The notes: a model not told the origin generated them from the sequence alone. DNA of 34,510 nucleotides from Coriobacteriales bacterium (GCA_031256715.1 JAIRQA010000115.1:1-34510), one strand, 5' to 3'. Shown: positions 17,353 to 27,646, counted from the first letter of the stretch. Translations and numbers: made by a program.

Positions 17353-19329
17353 ATGAAATACAGCTTGCCGCTTTGGCTAAAGAATATAGAAAACGCACTG
17401 CGATATGACAGTGTATTTATTATACACGGACAAGAAGTTAAAGATGCCGCTGTAATGCCTAAAGCTCGCGTTACAGACTATGAAAATGTTAGCATTTGCG
17501 AACTTGAGTTTATGACGTTTTATGACAGCATCAAGCAACTTCTTGCCCGTAAAGGATTTGAGGCGTTAGTAAGATACGACATAAACAACGGTTTTCACAT
17601 AGAACAGCTAAGTACAGAGCTAGACCTTGGCGCCTTAAGGCAAAAACTGGCTAGTCTTAGCAAAACAAACGCGAGCGACGCACAGTCGATCGCGTTTGGG
17701 ACACCTTTATTTGCAGGCACTGCCGAATTGATTTCCGGCTTAATTAGTCAGCTTAACCTTACCCAAACAAGTGACGCTTGGCGGGCGAATGCTAATAACG
17801 ATTTTGCGAACATAAATTATGCTGTAATGATAGACTGCTTCTCAGAGACCAACGTTTCTGCTCTAGCCAGCGCACACCCTTATGTAGAACAGGCAATGCT
17901 TTCTACGTACCAACTAGCAAAAACAAAGGCACTTCCACAACTACGAACAATTAATGGTACGCAAATCTTTGCAAAGAACCCGGTTTTCTGGGTCGTAGGT
18001 GATACCGCAAAACTACCACACTATCTTAGAGTTGGCAACGGAATACGTCAGGTGTCGATATCTGCCCCCGATTTAAATTTTAGACAGCTCGCTATTGAAG
18101 TAGCGTGTTATCCTTATATACCCAACTATAGCACGGATGAAAGTGTTCAAAGATCCTGGAAGCCGCTTTTTGCAAAGGCGGCAAGTGCCTTGGCGGGATT
18201 GTCGGTTAATTCAATTCAGGAAATTGTTAATAACAAATTAAGCACTTATGATGCACAAGAACCTCCAGATTTAACAATCAGCGACATTATTGCCGCAGCC
18301 AGAGAGTACAGAGTTGGCTTAACAGAAAACCCATGGGCATCTGCTGTCGTGGCAAACAATATTTCTAATGCCGAAGAACTTCTTAAGGCTAAAGTAAAAG
18401 GGCAAGATTATGCTGTAAGAAAATCAGCAGATGTTTTACGCATGGCATCTTTGGGTATTAACAGCTTCGATTCAGATAGCTGCGCAACTGCTCCACGTGG
18501 ATGTATGCTGTTTGCAGGCCCCACAGGTGTTGGCAAGACCGAGCTGGCAAAACAAATTGCAAAGCTGGTTTTTGGTAGCGAGGACGACATGATTCGTTTT
18601 GATATGAGTGAGTTTTCTGCGTCCCACAACGCTGCCAGACTTACCGGGGCGCCTCCAGGATACACCGGAAACGAACAGGGCGGCGAACTCACAAACAAAG
18701 TGAAACAAAAACCTTTTTCACTCTTGCTCTTTGACGAGATTGAAAAAGCCGACGGGTCTATCTGGGATAAATTCCTACAAATTCTTTCTGATGGAAGACT
18801 TACTGATGGCAGAGGCGAAACAGTTTATTTCTCTGAAACAATAATTGTATTTACCACTAATAAATGTGTTGTAGAAATGGACGAATGGCAAAAGCAACAT
18901 GGCGATGCAGACCAAGAAGCATATCGTAACGAATTTAAGAGCAGGCTAGAGTCCTTCTTTAGGGTAGATTTAAAACGTCCTGAAGTCTTTGGCCGCATAG
19001 ACGAAGACAATATAATCATCTTTAATGCAATTGACGAAAATGTTGCACGAAGCATTGCTGAGTTGGGCATCGCTGGAATAATTACAAATCTTAAAGAGCA
19101 GAAACGGATTAACTTAGAGCTTAAAGACGAAGCAAAACGTGAACTCTTAAACGCCGCAGCAGATTGCAACGTTTTGCGCTATGGTGGCAGAGGAGTAAAA
19201 AATTCTTTAAGGAAAAATCTAATTAAGCCTCTTTCTGCCCTACTTATGAACGGTGATTGCCTACCGGAAGGCACAATCACTGTAAGCAGAATTGTATTTA
19301 AAGATGGAGAAGTGCAGCTTAGCACTTAA
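17353..19329 (+). CDS. ClpB/ClpA-like single-module AAA+ ATPase with novel N-terminal region
   Basis: MLFAGPTGVGKTELAKQIAKLVFGSEDDMIRFDMSEFSASHNAARLTGAPPGYTGNEQGGELTNKVKQKPFSLLLFDEIEKAD...ILSDGRLTDGRGETVYFSETIIVFTTN: Walker A/B and Clp D2-type motifs. Confidence 0.9.
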   Translation: MKYSLPLWLKNIENALRYDSVFIIHGQEVKDAAVMPKARVTDYENVSICELEFMTFYDSIKQLLARKGFEALVRYDINNGFHIEQLSTELDLGALRQKLASLSKTNASDAQSIAFGTPLFAGTAELISGLISQLNLTQTSDAWRANANNDFANINYAVMIDCFSETNVSALASAHPYVEQAMLSTYQLAKTKALPQLRTINGTQIFAKNPVFWVVGDTAKLPHYLRVGNGIRQVSISAPDLNFRQLAIEVACYPYIPNYSTDESVQRSWKPLFAKAASALAGLSVNSIQEIVNNKLSTYDAQEPPDLTISDIIAAAREYRVGLTENPWASAVVANNISNAEELLKAKVKGQDYAVRKSADVLRMASLGINSFDSDSCATAPRGCMLFAGPTGVGKTELAKQIAKLVFGSEDDMIRFDMSEFSASHNAARLTGAPPGYTGNEQGGELTNKVKQKPFSLLLFDEIEKADGSIWDKFLQILSDGRLTDGRGETVYFSETIIVFTTNKCVVEMDEWQKQHGDADQEAYRNEFKSRLESFFRVDLKRPEVFGRIDEDNIIIFNAIDENVARSIAELGIAGIITNLKEQKRINLELKDEAKRELLNAAADCNVLRYGGRGVKNSLRKNLIKPLSALLMNGDCLPEGTITVSRIVFKDGEVQLST

Positions 19330-19359
19330 GCCAAAAACCAGTAGCAGAAAGATTAGCTT

Positions 19360-19932
19360 ATGAAGATATGTCCTTATTGCAAAATTTCCGAAGATAAAAT
19401 AACTGATGGCACGCTGCTGTGCCCAACGTGCAGGCAACCAATGGTTGAACAAGAAAACCATGAGGCTGCATCGTCTAATAGCGCTAGTAGCGTTGTCGCA
19501 GATGTAGACACTCGTAAAAATCACCCAGTTTCGATAGACTATTTGCCTACTATACTAGATCGCACGGATAGATCTAGTGGCGTGTCTCTTCTTAAGATAT
19601 CTTGCATAAATCAGGAGTTTTTGCTTCCTCTTAGCAGTAACGAACCTATTAGAATTGGGCGTTTAGAGCAATGGTGCACTGACGAAAGCCTTCGCTGCAT
19701 GCTTTTACGGCGGCGGGGTGTAGGCAACAAGCATCTGGAAATCGCTATGGGATCTTCAGTGGACAAAATTAAGGCTCGCGAACCCGTTAAATCTAAGAAT
19801 GGCACATTTGCTATTGATTCTGGAGGCAGGCATCCTATAACAGATAACTACTATGAATTTACTTTGCCTGTTTGCATAGAGATGGGCAACCCAAATTCAA
19901 AAGGTGTTAGAATAGAGGTCTCTCGTGGCTGA
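19360..19932 (+). CDS. Zinc-ribbon protein with degenerate FHA-like domain
   Basis: MKICPYCKISEDKITDGTLLCPTCRQPM (CX2C...CX2C); IRIGR...GNKHLEI...KSKNGTFAID pattern resembles FHA. Confidence 0.55.
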   Translation: MKICPYCKISEDKITDGTLLCPTCRQPMVEQENHEAASSNSASSVVADVDTRKNHPVSIDYLPTILDRTDRSSGVSLLKISCINQEFLLPLSSNEPIRIGRLEQWCTDESLRCMLLRRRGVGNKHLEIAMGSSVDKIKAREPVKSKNGTFAIDSGGRHPITDNYYEFTLPVCIEMGNPNSKGVRIEVSRG

Positions 19933-22315
19933 AGATACAACTCTAGACCCACACGCTGGCAAAGAGATTGCCGCTAATTTTAACAAAGACGATAAAAATG
20001 CTAACAGTGTCGCAGATGCTGCAAGCAAGAATGACAATGCAGGCGATATTGACGCAATGCCGCATGATTCTGAAGTCCAGTTAGTGCATGGCGATAGCAA
20101 AAAGCTAGCACAAGAAACAATATTTGATCCACACGGTGAGCTTTCCTCGGGTGGCGGTTTTACAGAATATGATTTGCCTGAAGAACTACATGGCAAATAC
20201 AAGCTGACTGGCAAGCCTTATTCTTTTGGTGCCGAAGCAGCAACACATTCTGCAAGTAAAATTGCTGACAGCAGACAAGTAATTATAAAAGTCTATAAGG
20301 GAAGCAGGCATACCAATGCATCGGTTTTGCAAAAACTGATGCAAGCAAGAAGCACTAACTGCAAAAAATACTCTAGTCACTTACCAGAAGTCATCGAGTT
20401 TGGAAAAAACTACGAAGTACTAGAGCAGCTTAAAGGATGTACTTTAAGGGATGCTTTTAGTAAACAAACGATTACAGACATTAGAAAACTTATAAAAGCC
20501 ATAGGTGATTCACTTGAGTATTTACATTCTATTGGTATAGTACATCGCGATATTAAACCCGAAAATCTTATCTACGACAACGAGACGGGCCAAATAAAAA
20601 TTATCGATTTTGGCATTGCTCTTTGCGAGACCCCCGATGACACATCGGGAAATCGCGATGGAACGCTTCCCTACCAAGATACAGAAGGCTATGATGATAA
20701 GCTTGTGAAGTTTGAAGTGGATTGGTGGTCGGTTGGAATTATTGCCCTTGAACATCAATTGGGACGCGTTCCACTAAGCGATATAAAACTTCCAATTGGC
20801 GCAACTGTTGCTGATATTCAGAAAGCTAGACGAGCGGTTTGCCGTTCTTATAGGGACGGCGCCAGCAACAACGAGCTTTATAATGAATTAGCGACGCTAG
20901 AAAATACGGATATTAAAAATTTGATCAGGGGGTTACTTTCTCCACATTCATATAGATGGAAAAACGACGATATCATAAAGTGGGCAAAGGGCGAACAGGT
21001 TCCACTTTTTGACATGTATATTGCATCTGCTTTTAACGCAGATTTTGACAGTAACTATGCTGGCGACTTCTCTGTTAATGGTTACAACCACATAATCAGA
21101 ACGCCTGAAGATTTATATGAACTTCTGGCAAAGAATTATCCGCTCTGCAACAAATTATTCACTGACAATAAGTGCAAGGAGCGTTTTAAGGTTTGGGCAA
21201 AAGGAGGATTTAGCGGCAAGCGAAGAGCCATGATTCTAGCTCAAATAGACTCTGGCGAGCACCCTGATTACCGTGGCTTAGCGATTCAAGCGTTAGTATT
21301 GCCTGCGGCAGTATTACATTATAAAGGCGTAGAACTTTCTAGTAAAGGACTGCTAAATGCTATTGCCGAAGCACAAGATCAGTTAAGAAATACAGCGTAC
21401 AGTAAAATAATGCGCTCTCATGGCGCCATAAAATGGTTAGAAGATGTTTATAAAAACGCCATATTTAGTTCCGTTGAAGCGTTTCATGGTAGCTCTAGCG
21501 ATGGGACTTGGCTAAAAATACAAAATGGCATTTCTTCTTTTCTTAGTGAAGCAGACACTTTGGCAGACGAACTAACGTTCCTAAATTTTAAGGAATACTA
21601 TAAAGCTAATAGGATGAACTATTTGTATGTGTTGTACGCCGCTGCAATTTCAAACGAGCATAACTATGAAATTTACACTGATACACGCTCGCGGTACGAT
21701 CTTGTTGACACCTTAGTATTTCATGGTGAAGATAAACGCCTTTACGATAATTTTTGCAATAAGTTTCTTACCCCAAGCTCTACTGCCAAACTTTTTATTG
21801 CTAACGTCGTCTTGCCGTCACTAATTAAAACTGTTGAGGAGCGATTGGCGAGTCTAGGTTTATTTGCAGATCGGATTGAACCAGCAGAAGAATATAGATT
21901 TCGTAGGCGCAAAAGTTATTATAAGGCGTACGAAGAGGGCATCAATTTCTTTGGTCCCAAGTCAGACGAAGAATTAGATAAGCGCCTGGTTAAAAAAAAG
22001 AACAGTAAACACGATTTCTTCGGTTCACATAAAGTTGCTGACTATTCTAATATGGCAGCCTCGTTGTATGAAGAAAATACTTCACCCCTTAAGCCTACGC
22101 AGCCACCACTTTCAGATTATTTAGTGACAGATCTAGAGGCATTTCGTATTTTTGGTGTGAAAATCAGGCCTCGTACTTCTGATGTTAATAAGCCAGTAGC
22201 TCCAGCAGAACCAATAGGCAATCCAAATGAAAATGCTTGGCAGGCTACCTTGCGCAAGTTGCGTGAATGGATAGCACGTAAGACTGCGTTCTTTAAGAAA
22301 GTATTTGCTAAATAA
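19925..22315 (+). CDS. Ser/Thr protein kinase with large C-terminal extension
   Basis: VIIKVYKG (VAIK), HRDIKPENLIYD catalytic loop, IIDFGIALC (DFG), EVDWWSVGIIALEHQLGRVP. Confidence 0.9.
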   Translation: MAEDTTLDPHAGKEIAANFNKDDKNANSVADAASKNDNAGDIDAMPHDSEVQLVHGDSKKLAQETIFDPHGELSSGGGFTEYDLPEELHGKYKLTGKPYSFGAEAATHSASKIADSRQVIIKVYKGSRHTNASVLQKLMQARSTNCKKYSSHLPEVIEFGKNYEVLEQLKGCTLRDAFSKQTITDIRKLIKAIGDSLEYLHSIGIVHRDIKPENLIYDNETGQIKIIDFGIALCETPDDTSGNRDGTLPYQDTEGYDDKLVKFEVDWWSVGIIALEHQLGRVPLSDIKLPIGATVADIQKARRAVCRSYRDGASNNELYNELATLENTDIKNLIRGLLSPHSYRWKNDDIIKWAKGEQVPLFDMYIASAFNADFDSNYAGDFSVNGYNHIIRTPEDLYELLAKNYPLCNKLFTDNKCKERFKVWAKGGFSGKRRAMILAQIDSGEHPDYRGLAIQALVLPAAVLHYKGVELSSKGLLNAIAEAQDQLRNTAYSKIMRSHGAIKWLEDVYKNAIFSSVEAFHGSSSDGTWLKIQNGISSFLSEADTLADELTFLNFKEYYKANRMNYLYVLYAAAISNEHNYEIYTDTRSRYDLVDTLVFHGEDKRLYDNFCNKFLTPSSTAKLFIANVVLPSLIKTVEERLASLGLFADRIEPAEEYRFRRRKSYYKAYEEGINFFGPKSDEELDKRLVKKKNSKHDFFGSHKVADYSNMAASLYEENTSPLKPTQPPLSDYLVTDLEAFRIFGVKIRPRTSDVNKPVAPAEPIGNPNENAWQATLRKLREWIARKTAFFKKVFAK

Positions 22316-22450
22316 GAACTAAGGTGGCAATTTGGTAGCTTAAAACAGAAACCAAGCTCGCTTATCTTGTCTTATCCTACCCTACCCGAGCCCGTAAAAG
22401 CCATATGCCACATGCAATATGCCATCAGCCATAAGACATAAGCTATAAAC

Positions 22451-22477
22451 CATAAGGCATAAGGCATAAGGCATATG
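22451..22477. repeat. 7-bp tandem repeat (cataagg)n between convergent operons
   Basis: cataaggcataaggcataaggcatatg. Confidence 0.85.
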
Positions 22478-22500
22478 CCTTAGCTTGCGAAAACCTAAAC

Positions 22501-22561
22501 CTTAGACTTAAAACTTAGGCTTAAAACTTAGGCTTAAACCTTAGACTTAAACCTTAGACTT
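22501..22561. repeat. 13-bp tandem repeat (cttagRcttaaaM) x about 4.7, overlapping the SNase stop codon
   Basis: cttagacttaaaa/cttaggcttaaaa/cttaggcttaaac/cttagacttaaac/cttagactt. Confidence 0.92.
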
Positions 22562-23536
22562 GCGCCAACCAGCAGCTTGAGCCTCTGCCTCAGAGCGAAA
22601 CCAGCGCTCGCCCTTAGATTCATCTATTATGGTCGCGTCGTAGTATTTCTGCCCAGGCATATGATAAATCTTCTCGCCTGTTGTAGTGCTAATATTTCCT
22701 TTAATGTAGTACTCGCCATTGAGCCCTTTTACACCTGTAGAGCTCGAATTTGCAGAGCTTTGTGCGCTTGCGCCAGCAGAGTCGGCAACAGAAGTGCCCG
22801 AAGTTGTCGCCGCTTCTTGGCCAGTGCGCTTGCTAGCATCATAGCATGCTTGTAGCTCTGTTTTAAAGATTGGGGTACCAATAAACATCGTCGTGGCATA
22901 TCCATTAGCAAGAAGTTTGCCATTTAATGTGTCTTTAATCTGTGCCTTTGCCCGATCTAGTGTATCTGACGGTTCTGTAAGCCATACGTAGGCCAAAATG
23001 CGATTGTAAGTGTCTTTGTAATTTGCAGTCTCGCACACCAGATATACTTTCTTGCCATCTACAAGGCTTGCGGTGTAGTCTCGTGCTGCTATTGCCGATG
23101 TTTTTTCTAAGCTTGATATAGCATCCATCTCTGGAGTGTCTATACCCATAACGCGCACCTTTTCGTCAGTTCCATTTACCAAAACGTGAAATGTGTCGCC
23201 ATCGTAAACGTTATATGCTTCGGTCTGTATGATCTTTAATCCTGCGGAAGCCAAAGTTGTGTTCGGGCTAGTACCAGCATTAGTGTCGGCGCCAGTACTC
23301 GAGCCAGTAGCTGAGCCATTCGGCACTGTGTTAGTAAAATTAGATCCCGTGATAGTCTTTGCAGCGTTTGCAGAAGCACTATTGCTTGCGGCAGTTGTGG
23401 TTTTCTCGACATTATTATTGTCTCGATCGTTTTGATTAAAAACATATAAAAAAGAGGCTAAAAACAAAAATACAATAAGTGCTACAATAACACTTCTTAC
23501 CTTAGACGTTCGCCTGCTCATACCAATACGACTCAT
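22547..23536 (-). CDS. Membrane-anchored/secreted thermonuclease (SNase-like)
   Basis: N-terminal TM VRSVIVALIVFLFLASFLYVF; VYDGDTFHVLVNGTDEKVRVMGIDTPEMDA; KDTYNRILAYVWL; C-terminal IKGNISTTTGEKIYHMPGQKYYDAT..GERWFRSEAEAQAAGWRKS. Confidence 0.88.
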   Translation of the reverse strand: MSRIGMSRRTSKVRSVIVALIVFLFLASFLYVFNQNDRDNNNVEKTTTAASNSASANAAKTITGSNFTNTVPNGSATGSSTGADTNAGTSPNTTLASAGLKIIQTEAYNVYDGDTFHVLVNGTDEKVRVMGIDTPEMDAISSLEKTSAIAARDYTASLVDGKKVYLVCETANYKDTYNRILAYVWLTEPSDTLDRAKAQIKDTLNGKLLANGYATTMFIGTPIFKTELQACYDASKRTGQEAATTSGTSVADSAGASAQSSANSSSTGVKGLNGEYYIKGNISTTTGEKIYHMPGQKYYDATIIDESKGERWFRSEAEAQAAGWRKSKV

Positions 23537-23802
23537 TTGCTGTCAGTCTTTCCTTTTCGTTTGAATAATTTGCCGGCAATTCTTTTTACAGTAGACCCCG
23601 GGTCTTTCTTCTGCTTTTTATTCGCATAGCACAAAATTCCATAAGCGGCAATCAGCTTGCCAAAATTATCTGTACTTTTTTCATCGATCGCAGATATCGC
23701 TTCTTGAGCATCTTTCTTAGCGTTGTTCAGCCATACAGCGTCACCTAGGTTTTTCTTAAGAAGCTTTTGGGTATCATTAATTATATTTTGGATGTCAGTC
23801 AT
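23533..23802 (-). CDS. Small hypothetical protein
   Basis: 89 aa, 4-nt overlaps with both neighbours. Confidence 0.6.
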   Translation of the reverse strand: MTDIQNIINDTQKLLKKNLGDAVWLNNAKKDAQEAISAIDEKSTDNFGKLIAAYGILCYANKKQKKDPGSTVKRIAGKLFKRKGKTDSK

Positions 23803-25517
23803 GCTTTTTCACCAATATTCACGTTTGTTCTTGTTAAATTGTCATCGCGCACCTTTAGCGCACTTGCAGATTGCTCCTCGCGTGCAAGCAGGATGGACGC
23901 GTAGGGTTCTGGTATATCTGGCTTAGGCTCGGGCGTTGGTTCTGGAACAGGACCGCCCTCCCAGTCATTAATATTTGGCATTGGCTTATAAACATTGCTA
24001 ACCCACATTGCAGGCCTGATTCCTGGGTTTGGGTCATCTACAAATACTCCTCCGCCTGCAATTGCGCCATGCGGATTAACAACTGCGGCATTTAAAGTTC
24101 TGCCTTCTGGACTACGCAGCCACCAATGATGCTCATTACCATTTAGAGTGGCTCGCCGCTGCTCGTTGTTAGCAAAGTAGCGTGTAGCCTCTGCCACAGA
24201 AAGCAAAAAGACGTTGCCTTGCAAACCATTAAGGCCATTAATGTTATTAATATGCAAATCATTTGCGCCGGCACCTGCAACATGAAAGCCATTTTGATTG
24301 ACCTCACACTCACTAAATCTTTCTAAAAGTGACTGAGGTAACAATGTTAGAAATTCACCGTTTAAATAGCTCCTTATATCGCTGTCTGCCCAAGCAGCTG
24401 CCGCGTGCTCGCCATGCCATTGTCTTTGCCCAAAGAGATGCTTACTTATAATTAACGTGCTATTCCCACTAACTAATAAAACCAGCCATTCTTGACGCGG
24501 CTCGGCGCCTTCGTTATTAATCGCTGCTTCAAAACAAACTGTTTCCCCTACTATTTGCAGTTTACGCCGCAACTCATCTCTATGTCTGTTTTCTTCCTCC
24601 CAAGACTTCTGGCGCGAACATTCGTTCGTTTTCCAATCTTCAATTCGCTTAGACTCACGTTCTTCCCAAACTTTAATCTGCTTTTGATATTCATTGGCAT
24701 CGCGTTCTTCCTTGGCGCGATTCTCGGCATCACGTTTTTCTGCAGCGCGCTTAGCCTCTTGCTCTTTTTCGCGTTTTTCTTTAGCCGCAGCTTTTCCTTC
24801 CGCTTCTTTAGCAGCACGAGCCGCTTTAGCTGCCACCTCCTCGGCTTCACGAGCCTTCTCAGTTTCTTTGTTATGATCATCAATCTCTTTGGTTTCGCGA
24901 TTACATATTTCAATTGCCTTCTGAAACAAAGCCGGAAGCGATTTATGGTAAGTCTCCCATATAGCTTCTTTAATTTCTTTGCTCGTGTCTTGGTCTGCGG
25001 GCTCGATGCCGCTAACAACATTATTTATAACTTGCTCAATCTCTACTTTCCAATTACGCGTAAGTTCAGAGATGCGGCTACAGTCACGCATAAAATTTTC
25101 GTCTGCCCACTTTGTTCCCTTAACTGCCGCTGAATAATGCTTAAACACATCCTGCTCATCACAAAAACGTAAGATTTCTAAAGCCTCGCTCGCTCCACTG
25201 TTGCCATCAAGAACAAGCTTTTGTAATCCCTCAGAACTAAAAACAAATTTGCCAAAGTTAGCTGGGACATGCTCATTTATGTTTGCCTGGAGCATCATCA
25301 ACTTCTGAACAGCAGAGATATTAGACCTAAGCTGCTCAGCAACTTGTTCTTCTTTTTTATGGCCGTTAAAAAAGCCCAATATACTTTTAATACTTTCGTC
25401 AGACAAATCCTCTAAAAGCGCTAGAGCATCCTTCCACCTAACGCGAATTTCTGCATCTAATCGATCCAGAGTGTCAATCACCCCTTCACCCCATGATAGC
25501 CGCCATTCTTCCATCAA
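23799..25517 (-). CDS. Coiled-coil protein with C-terminal DUF6273-like domain
   Basis: Central AREAEEVAAKAARAAKEAEGKAAAKEKREKEQEAKRAAEKRD; C-terminal SDIRSYLNGEFLTLLPQSLLERF...NEHHWWLRSPEGRTLNAAVVNPHGAIAGGGVFVDDPNPGIRPAMWV. Confidence 0.75.
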   Translation of the reverse strand: MMEEWRLSWGEGVIDTLDRLDAEIRVRWKDALALLEDLSDESIKSILGFFNGHKKEEQVAEQLRSNISAVQKLMMLQANINEHVPANFGKFVFSSEGLQKLVLDGNSGASEALEILRFCDEQDVFKHYSAAVKGTKWADENFMRDCSRISELTRNWKVEIEQVINNVVSGIEPADQDTSKEIKEAIWETYHKSLPALFQKAIEICNRETKEIDDHNKETEKAREAEEVAAKAARAAKEAEGKAAAKEKREKEQEAKRAAEKRDAENRAKEERDANEYQKQIKVWEERESKRIEDWKTNECSRQKSWEEENRHRDELRRKLQIVGETVCFEAAINNEGAEPRQEWLVLLVSGNSTLIISKHLFGQRQWHGEHAAAAWADSDIRSYLNGEFLTLLPQSLLERFSECEVNQNGFHVAGAGANDLHINNINGLNGLQGNVFLLSVAEATRYFANNEQRRATLNGNEHHWWLRSPEGRTLNAAVVNPHGAIAGGGVFVDDPNPGIRPAMWVSNVYKPMPNINDWEGGPVPEPTPEPKPDIPEPYASILLAREEQSASALKVRDDNLTRTNVNIGEKA

Positions 25518-25642
25518 GAACTTCCCTTTCTATTCTTAGCAAGCTAGTAAAATAAAAACAGGCGCATAGCATTAAGTACATAATGTAGAGAAGTACACTG
25601 CCTGAACATCTGTAGCTTAGGCAGACTCGTCGTTTGCAGCAC

Positions 25643-26422
25643 CTATTGCTCCTCGTTTAATTGGAAGTTCTCTAGTAACAATCTATCGGCTTCTTCATTT
25701 GGGTGCCGCGTAACAGGATCGTAGCCGATTCCAAGCCAAAGGTTGTCAGCATTGCCAAACAGCAGACCTTTGTCACGAAGCTCACGCTCTAGAGCTATCA
25801 TTCTTGATGGCACCGCTTCAGAAAAATAACTTAAATTGATGTCTCGCATCGAGTTTATTAGCACCTGCTTTGCGGCCGTTATCTGATTCATTGCACTTAG
25901 TGCCTCACCGATGTCTGTTATTTTCTTATAGCAACATATTCTTTGCTGCTCTGCTTTTTTCTTTTCTTTTAGATACGCATGCAATAGTGGGTTTAATAGT
26001 TCTCGTGCTGCAAGAAAACCCAAGAAACCATCAGCAACATAAATTACTAAGAAACCTAGAGACATTATAATTGATACGTATGGTTCTTGATCTTCTTTAC
26101 TAAACTCGGCAAAAAGCCTAATTACAAAGAAGAAAATGCCAATGACCAGCCATATTGCACCAATAATATAGCAAATTGCTCTGGATGTATGTTCTGGGTC
26201 AACAAAAAATCGTCCCGCAAATGCAGCTAGCACTAAGGCTATTACCGATAAAGAAGCCGATGCAACCCAAATAAGCGGATCGTTTTCTGGAGCGTTCATA
26301 AGATAGGCTATTGCAAGTCGAAGAAAGAAGATGTCTAGAAATGCAAGTGGCAATGACACTATGGCAGAACCTACTGCCAAACCAGAATATCCATTAATTA
26401 TATTTTTCTTTTTCTTAGTCAT
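25643..26422 (-). CDS. Multi-TM membrane protein with C-terminal soluble region
   Basis: About four hydrophobic segments, then a charged C-terminus; organisation similar to 13876-14580. Confidence 0.7.
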   Translation of the reverse strand: MTKKKKNIINGYSGLAVGSAIVSLPLAFLDIFFLRLAIAYLMNAPENDPLIWVASASLSVIALVLAAFAGRFFVDPEHTSRAICYIIGAIWLVIGIFFFVIRLFAEFSKEDQEPYVSIIMSLGFLVIYVADGFLGFLAARELLNPLLHAYLKEKKKAEQQRICCYKKITDIGEALSAMNQITAAKQVLINSMRDINLSYFSEAVPSRMIALERELRDKGLLFGNADNLWLGIGYDPVTRHPNEEADRLLLENFQLNEEQ

Positions 26423-26951
26423 TTTTTGCTACCTGCCACATGCCTGCGCAAGCTCCGCGGTAAATATTGTCTGGAATATCAGGTTCATAGCTGGTAAGTT
26501 CATTATCAAGTTCAAAATACATTGCTTCGCCATTTAAGCCTTCATAAGCGCTACGCATGTGATCGACTGCCAGAAAATATGCATTTTTGTTACTGTTAAA
26601 TTCGCCTATTGCTTCTCCCGCTTTATGGCGTATGCCATCATAGAGCGCGTCAAGTTTGTTAGACTCCTCTATAAAAAACCGATATAATTCTGGTGCGATA
26701 TCTGCAGATTGAAGATATCGATTATGTACGTCTATGAAGAATGCCTGAACAGCATCGTTATCTAGAATTCTTTCGCCTCTGGGATCGATATACCTTTTGG
26801 CCATCGCATCAACTTGCGCGCTAATAAATTGACGAATGCGTTTTAATTCTGGCAAGTCGTCTATATCTAGTTTCTTTGTGGTGTCTATTCCAATTGTTCG
26901 CACAGTTCTAGTTGTGTTAGAACTATCTGCTTTTCCTATTTCTTTAGCCAT
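26415..26951 (-). CDS. Hypothetical protein
   Basis: Overlaps neighbours within the minus-strand operon. Confidence 0.65.
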   Translation of the reverse strand: MAKEIGKADSSNTTRTVRTIGIDTTKKLDIDDLPELKRIRQFISAQVDAMAKRYIDPRGERILDNDAVQAFFIDVHNRYLQSADIAPELYRFFIEESNKLDALYDGIRHKAGEAIGEFNSNKNAYFLAVDHMRSAYEGLNGEAMYFELDNELTSYEPDIPDNIYRGACAGMWQVAKND

Positions 26952-27634
26952 TATTCACGCTCCTCCTTCTGATTCTTCTGTATTTCTGCAATTCGCTTTA
27001 ATAAACGAGTTTGGTCTGTTTGTTTAAGACTTTCATACCTATCACACACCGCTCGATACTCGTCAGCATCTGCTTTGGTTTGTGCAATCATTGCAAAATC
27101 GCTTTGCGTGTATCCCTGCATCAGGCTTCGTTTAATGCGCTTACTTAAAACACGAACATACATACCACTTCTTTTTTCGTAATCCTTAAAACATGTAATG
27201 AAAAAATCTTCTAAAGTAGCCGCGCGGTGCCGCAGATCTGACGCCTGTTTTATTATCTGATCACGATAACCATTTAGCGTGTTAAATGACGCCTGCAATG
27301 GATGTTTGTCTTCTGCAATATCTAAATTTCGCTCAAAAAACATTAAGCATCTTTTTTCTTGTTCTTCAAGTTGAACTATGTTCTTTGTGCCCTGCTCTTT
27401 GGCAACCGTAAAGGTAACCAAGTAGTTATCTCTCATGCTTTTGTCAAACTGCGCTTTGATGCTGCGTATGTATGGGGTGTCAACAATTAATAATTGCTCT
27501 CTGCCGGGGCACACATATAGTTCGCAATTATGCGCTTTTACTTCGGAGCGAGCCCTAAACCAATCGCCTAGCGCAAAACCTTTAGCCCGCGGCGATATTA
27601 GTTTTTCTCCATAATAATCAAATCCTGCTGCCAT
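26951..27634 (-). CDS. Hypothetical protein; shares a VDTPYI motif with 14592-15212
   Basis: LLIVDTPYIRSIKAQFDKSM vs GWVDTPYIKVLFGEYYAQA; tightly packed operon. Confidence 0.6.
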   Translation of the reverse strand: MAAGFDYYGEKLISPRAKGFALGDWFRARSEVKAHNCELYVCPGREQLLIVDTPYIRSIKAQFDKSMRDNYLVTFTVAKEQGTKNIVQLEEQEKRCLMFFERNLDIAEDKHPLQASFNTLNGYRDQIIKQASDLRHRAATLEDFFITCFKDYEKRSGMYVRVLSKRIKRSLMQGYTQSDFAMIAQTKADADEYRAVCDRYESLKQTDQTRLLKRIAEIQKNQKEERE

Positions 27635-27646
27635 TAAAGTTACTCC

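Noticed and set aside
24492-25133. 213-aa plus-strand Phe-rich ORF
   Set aside because: Antisense to the coiled-coil gene 23799-25517; Phe richness is the complement of Lys/Glu codons.
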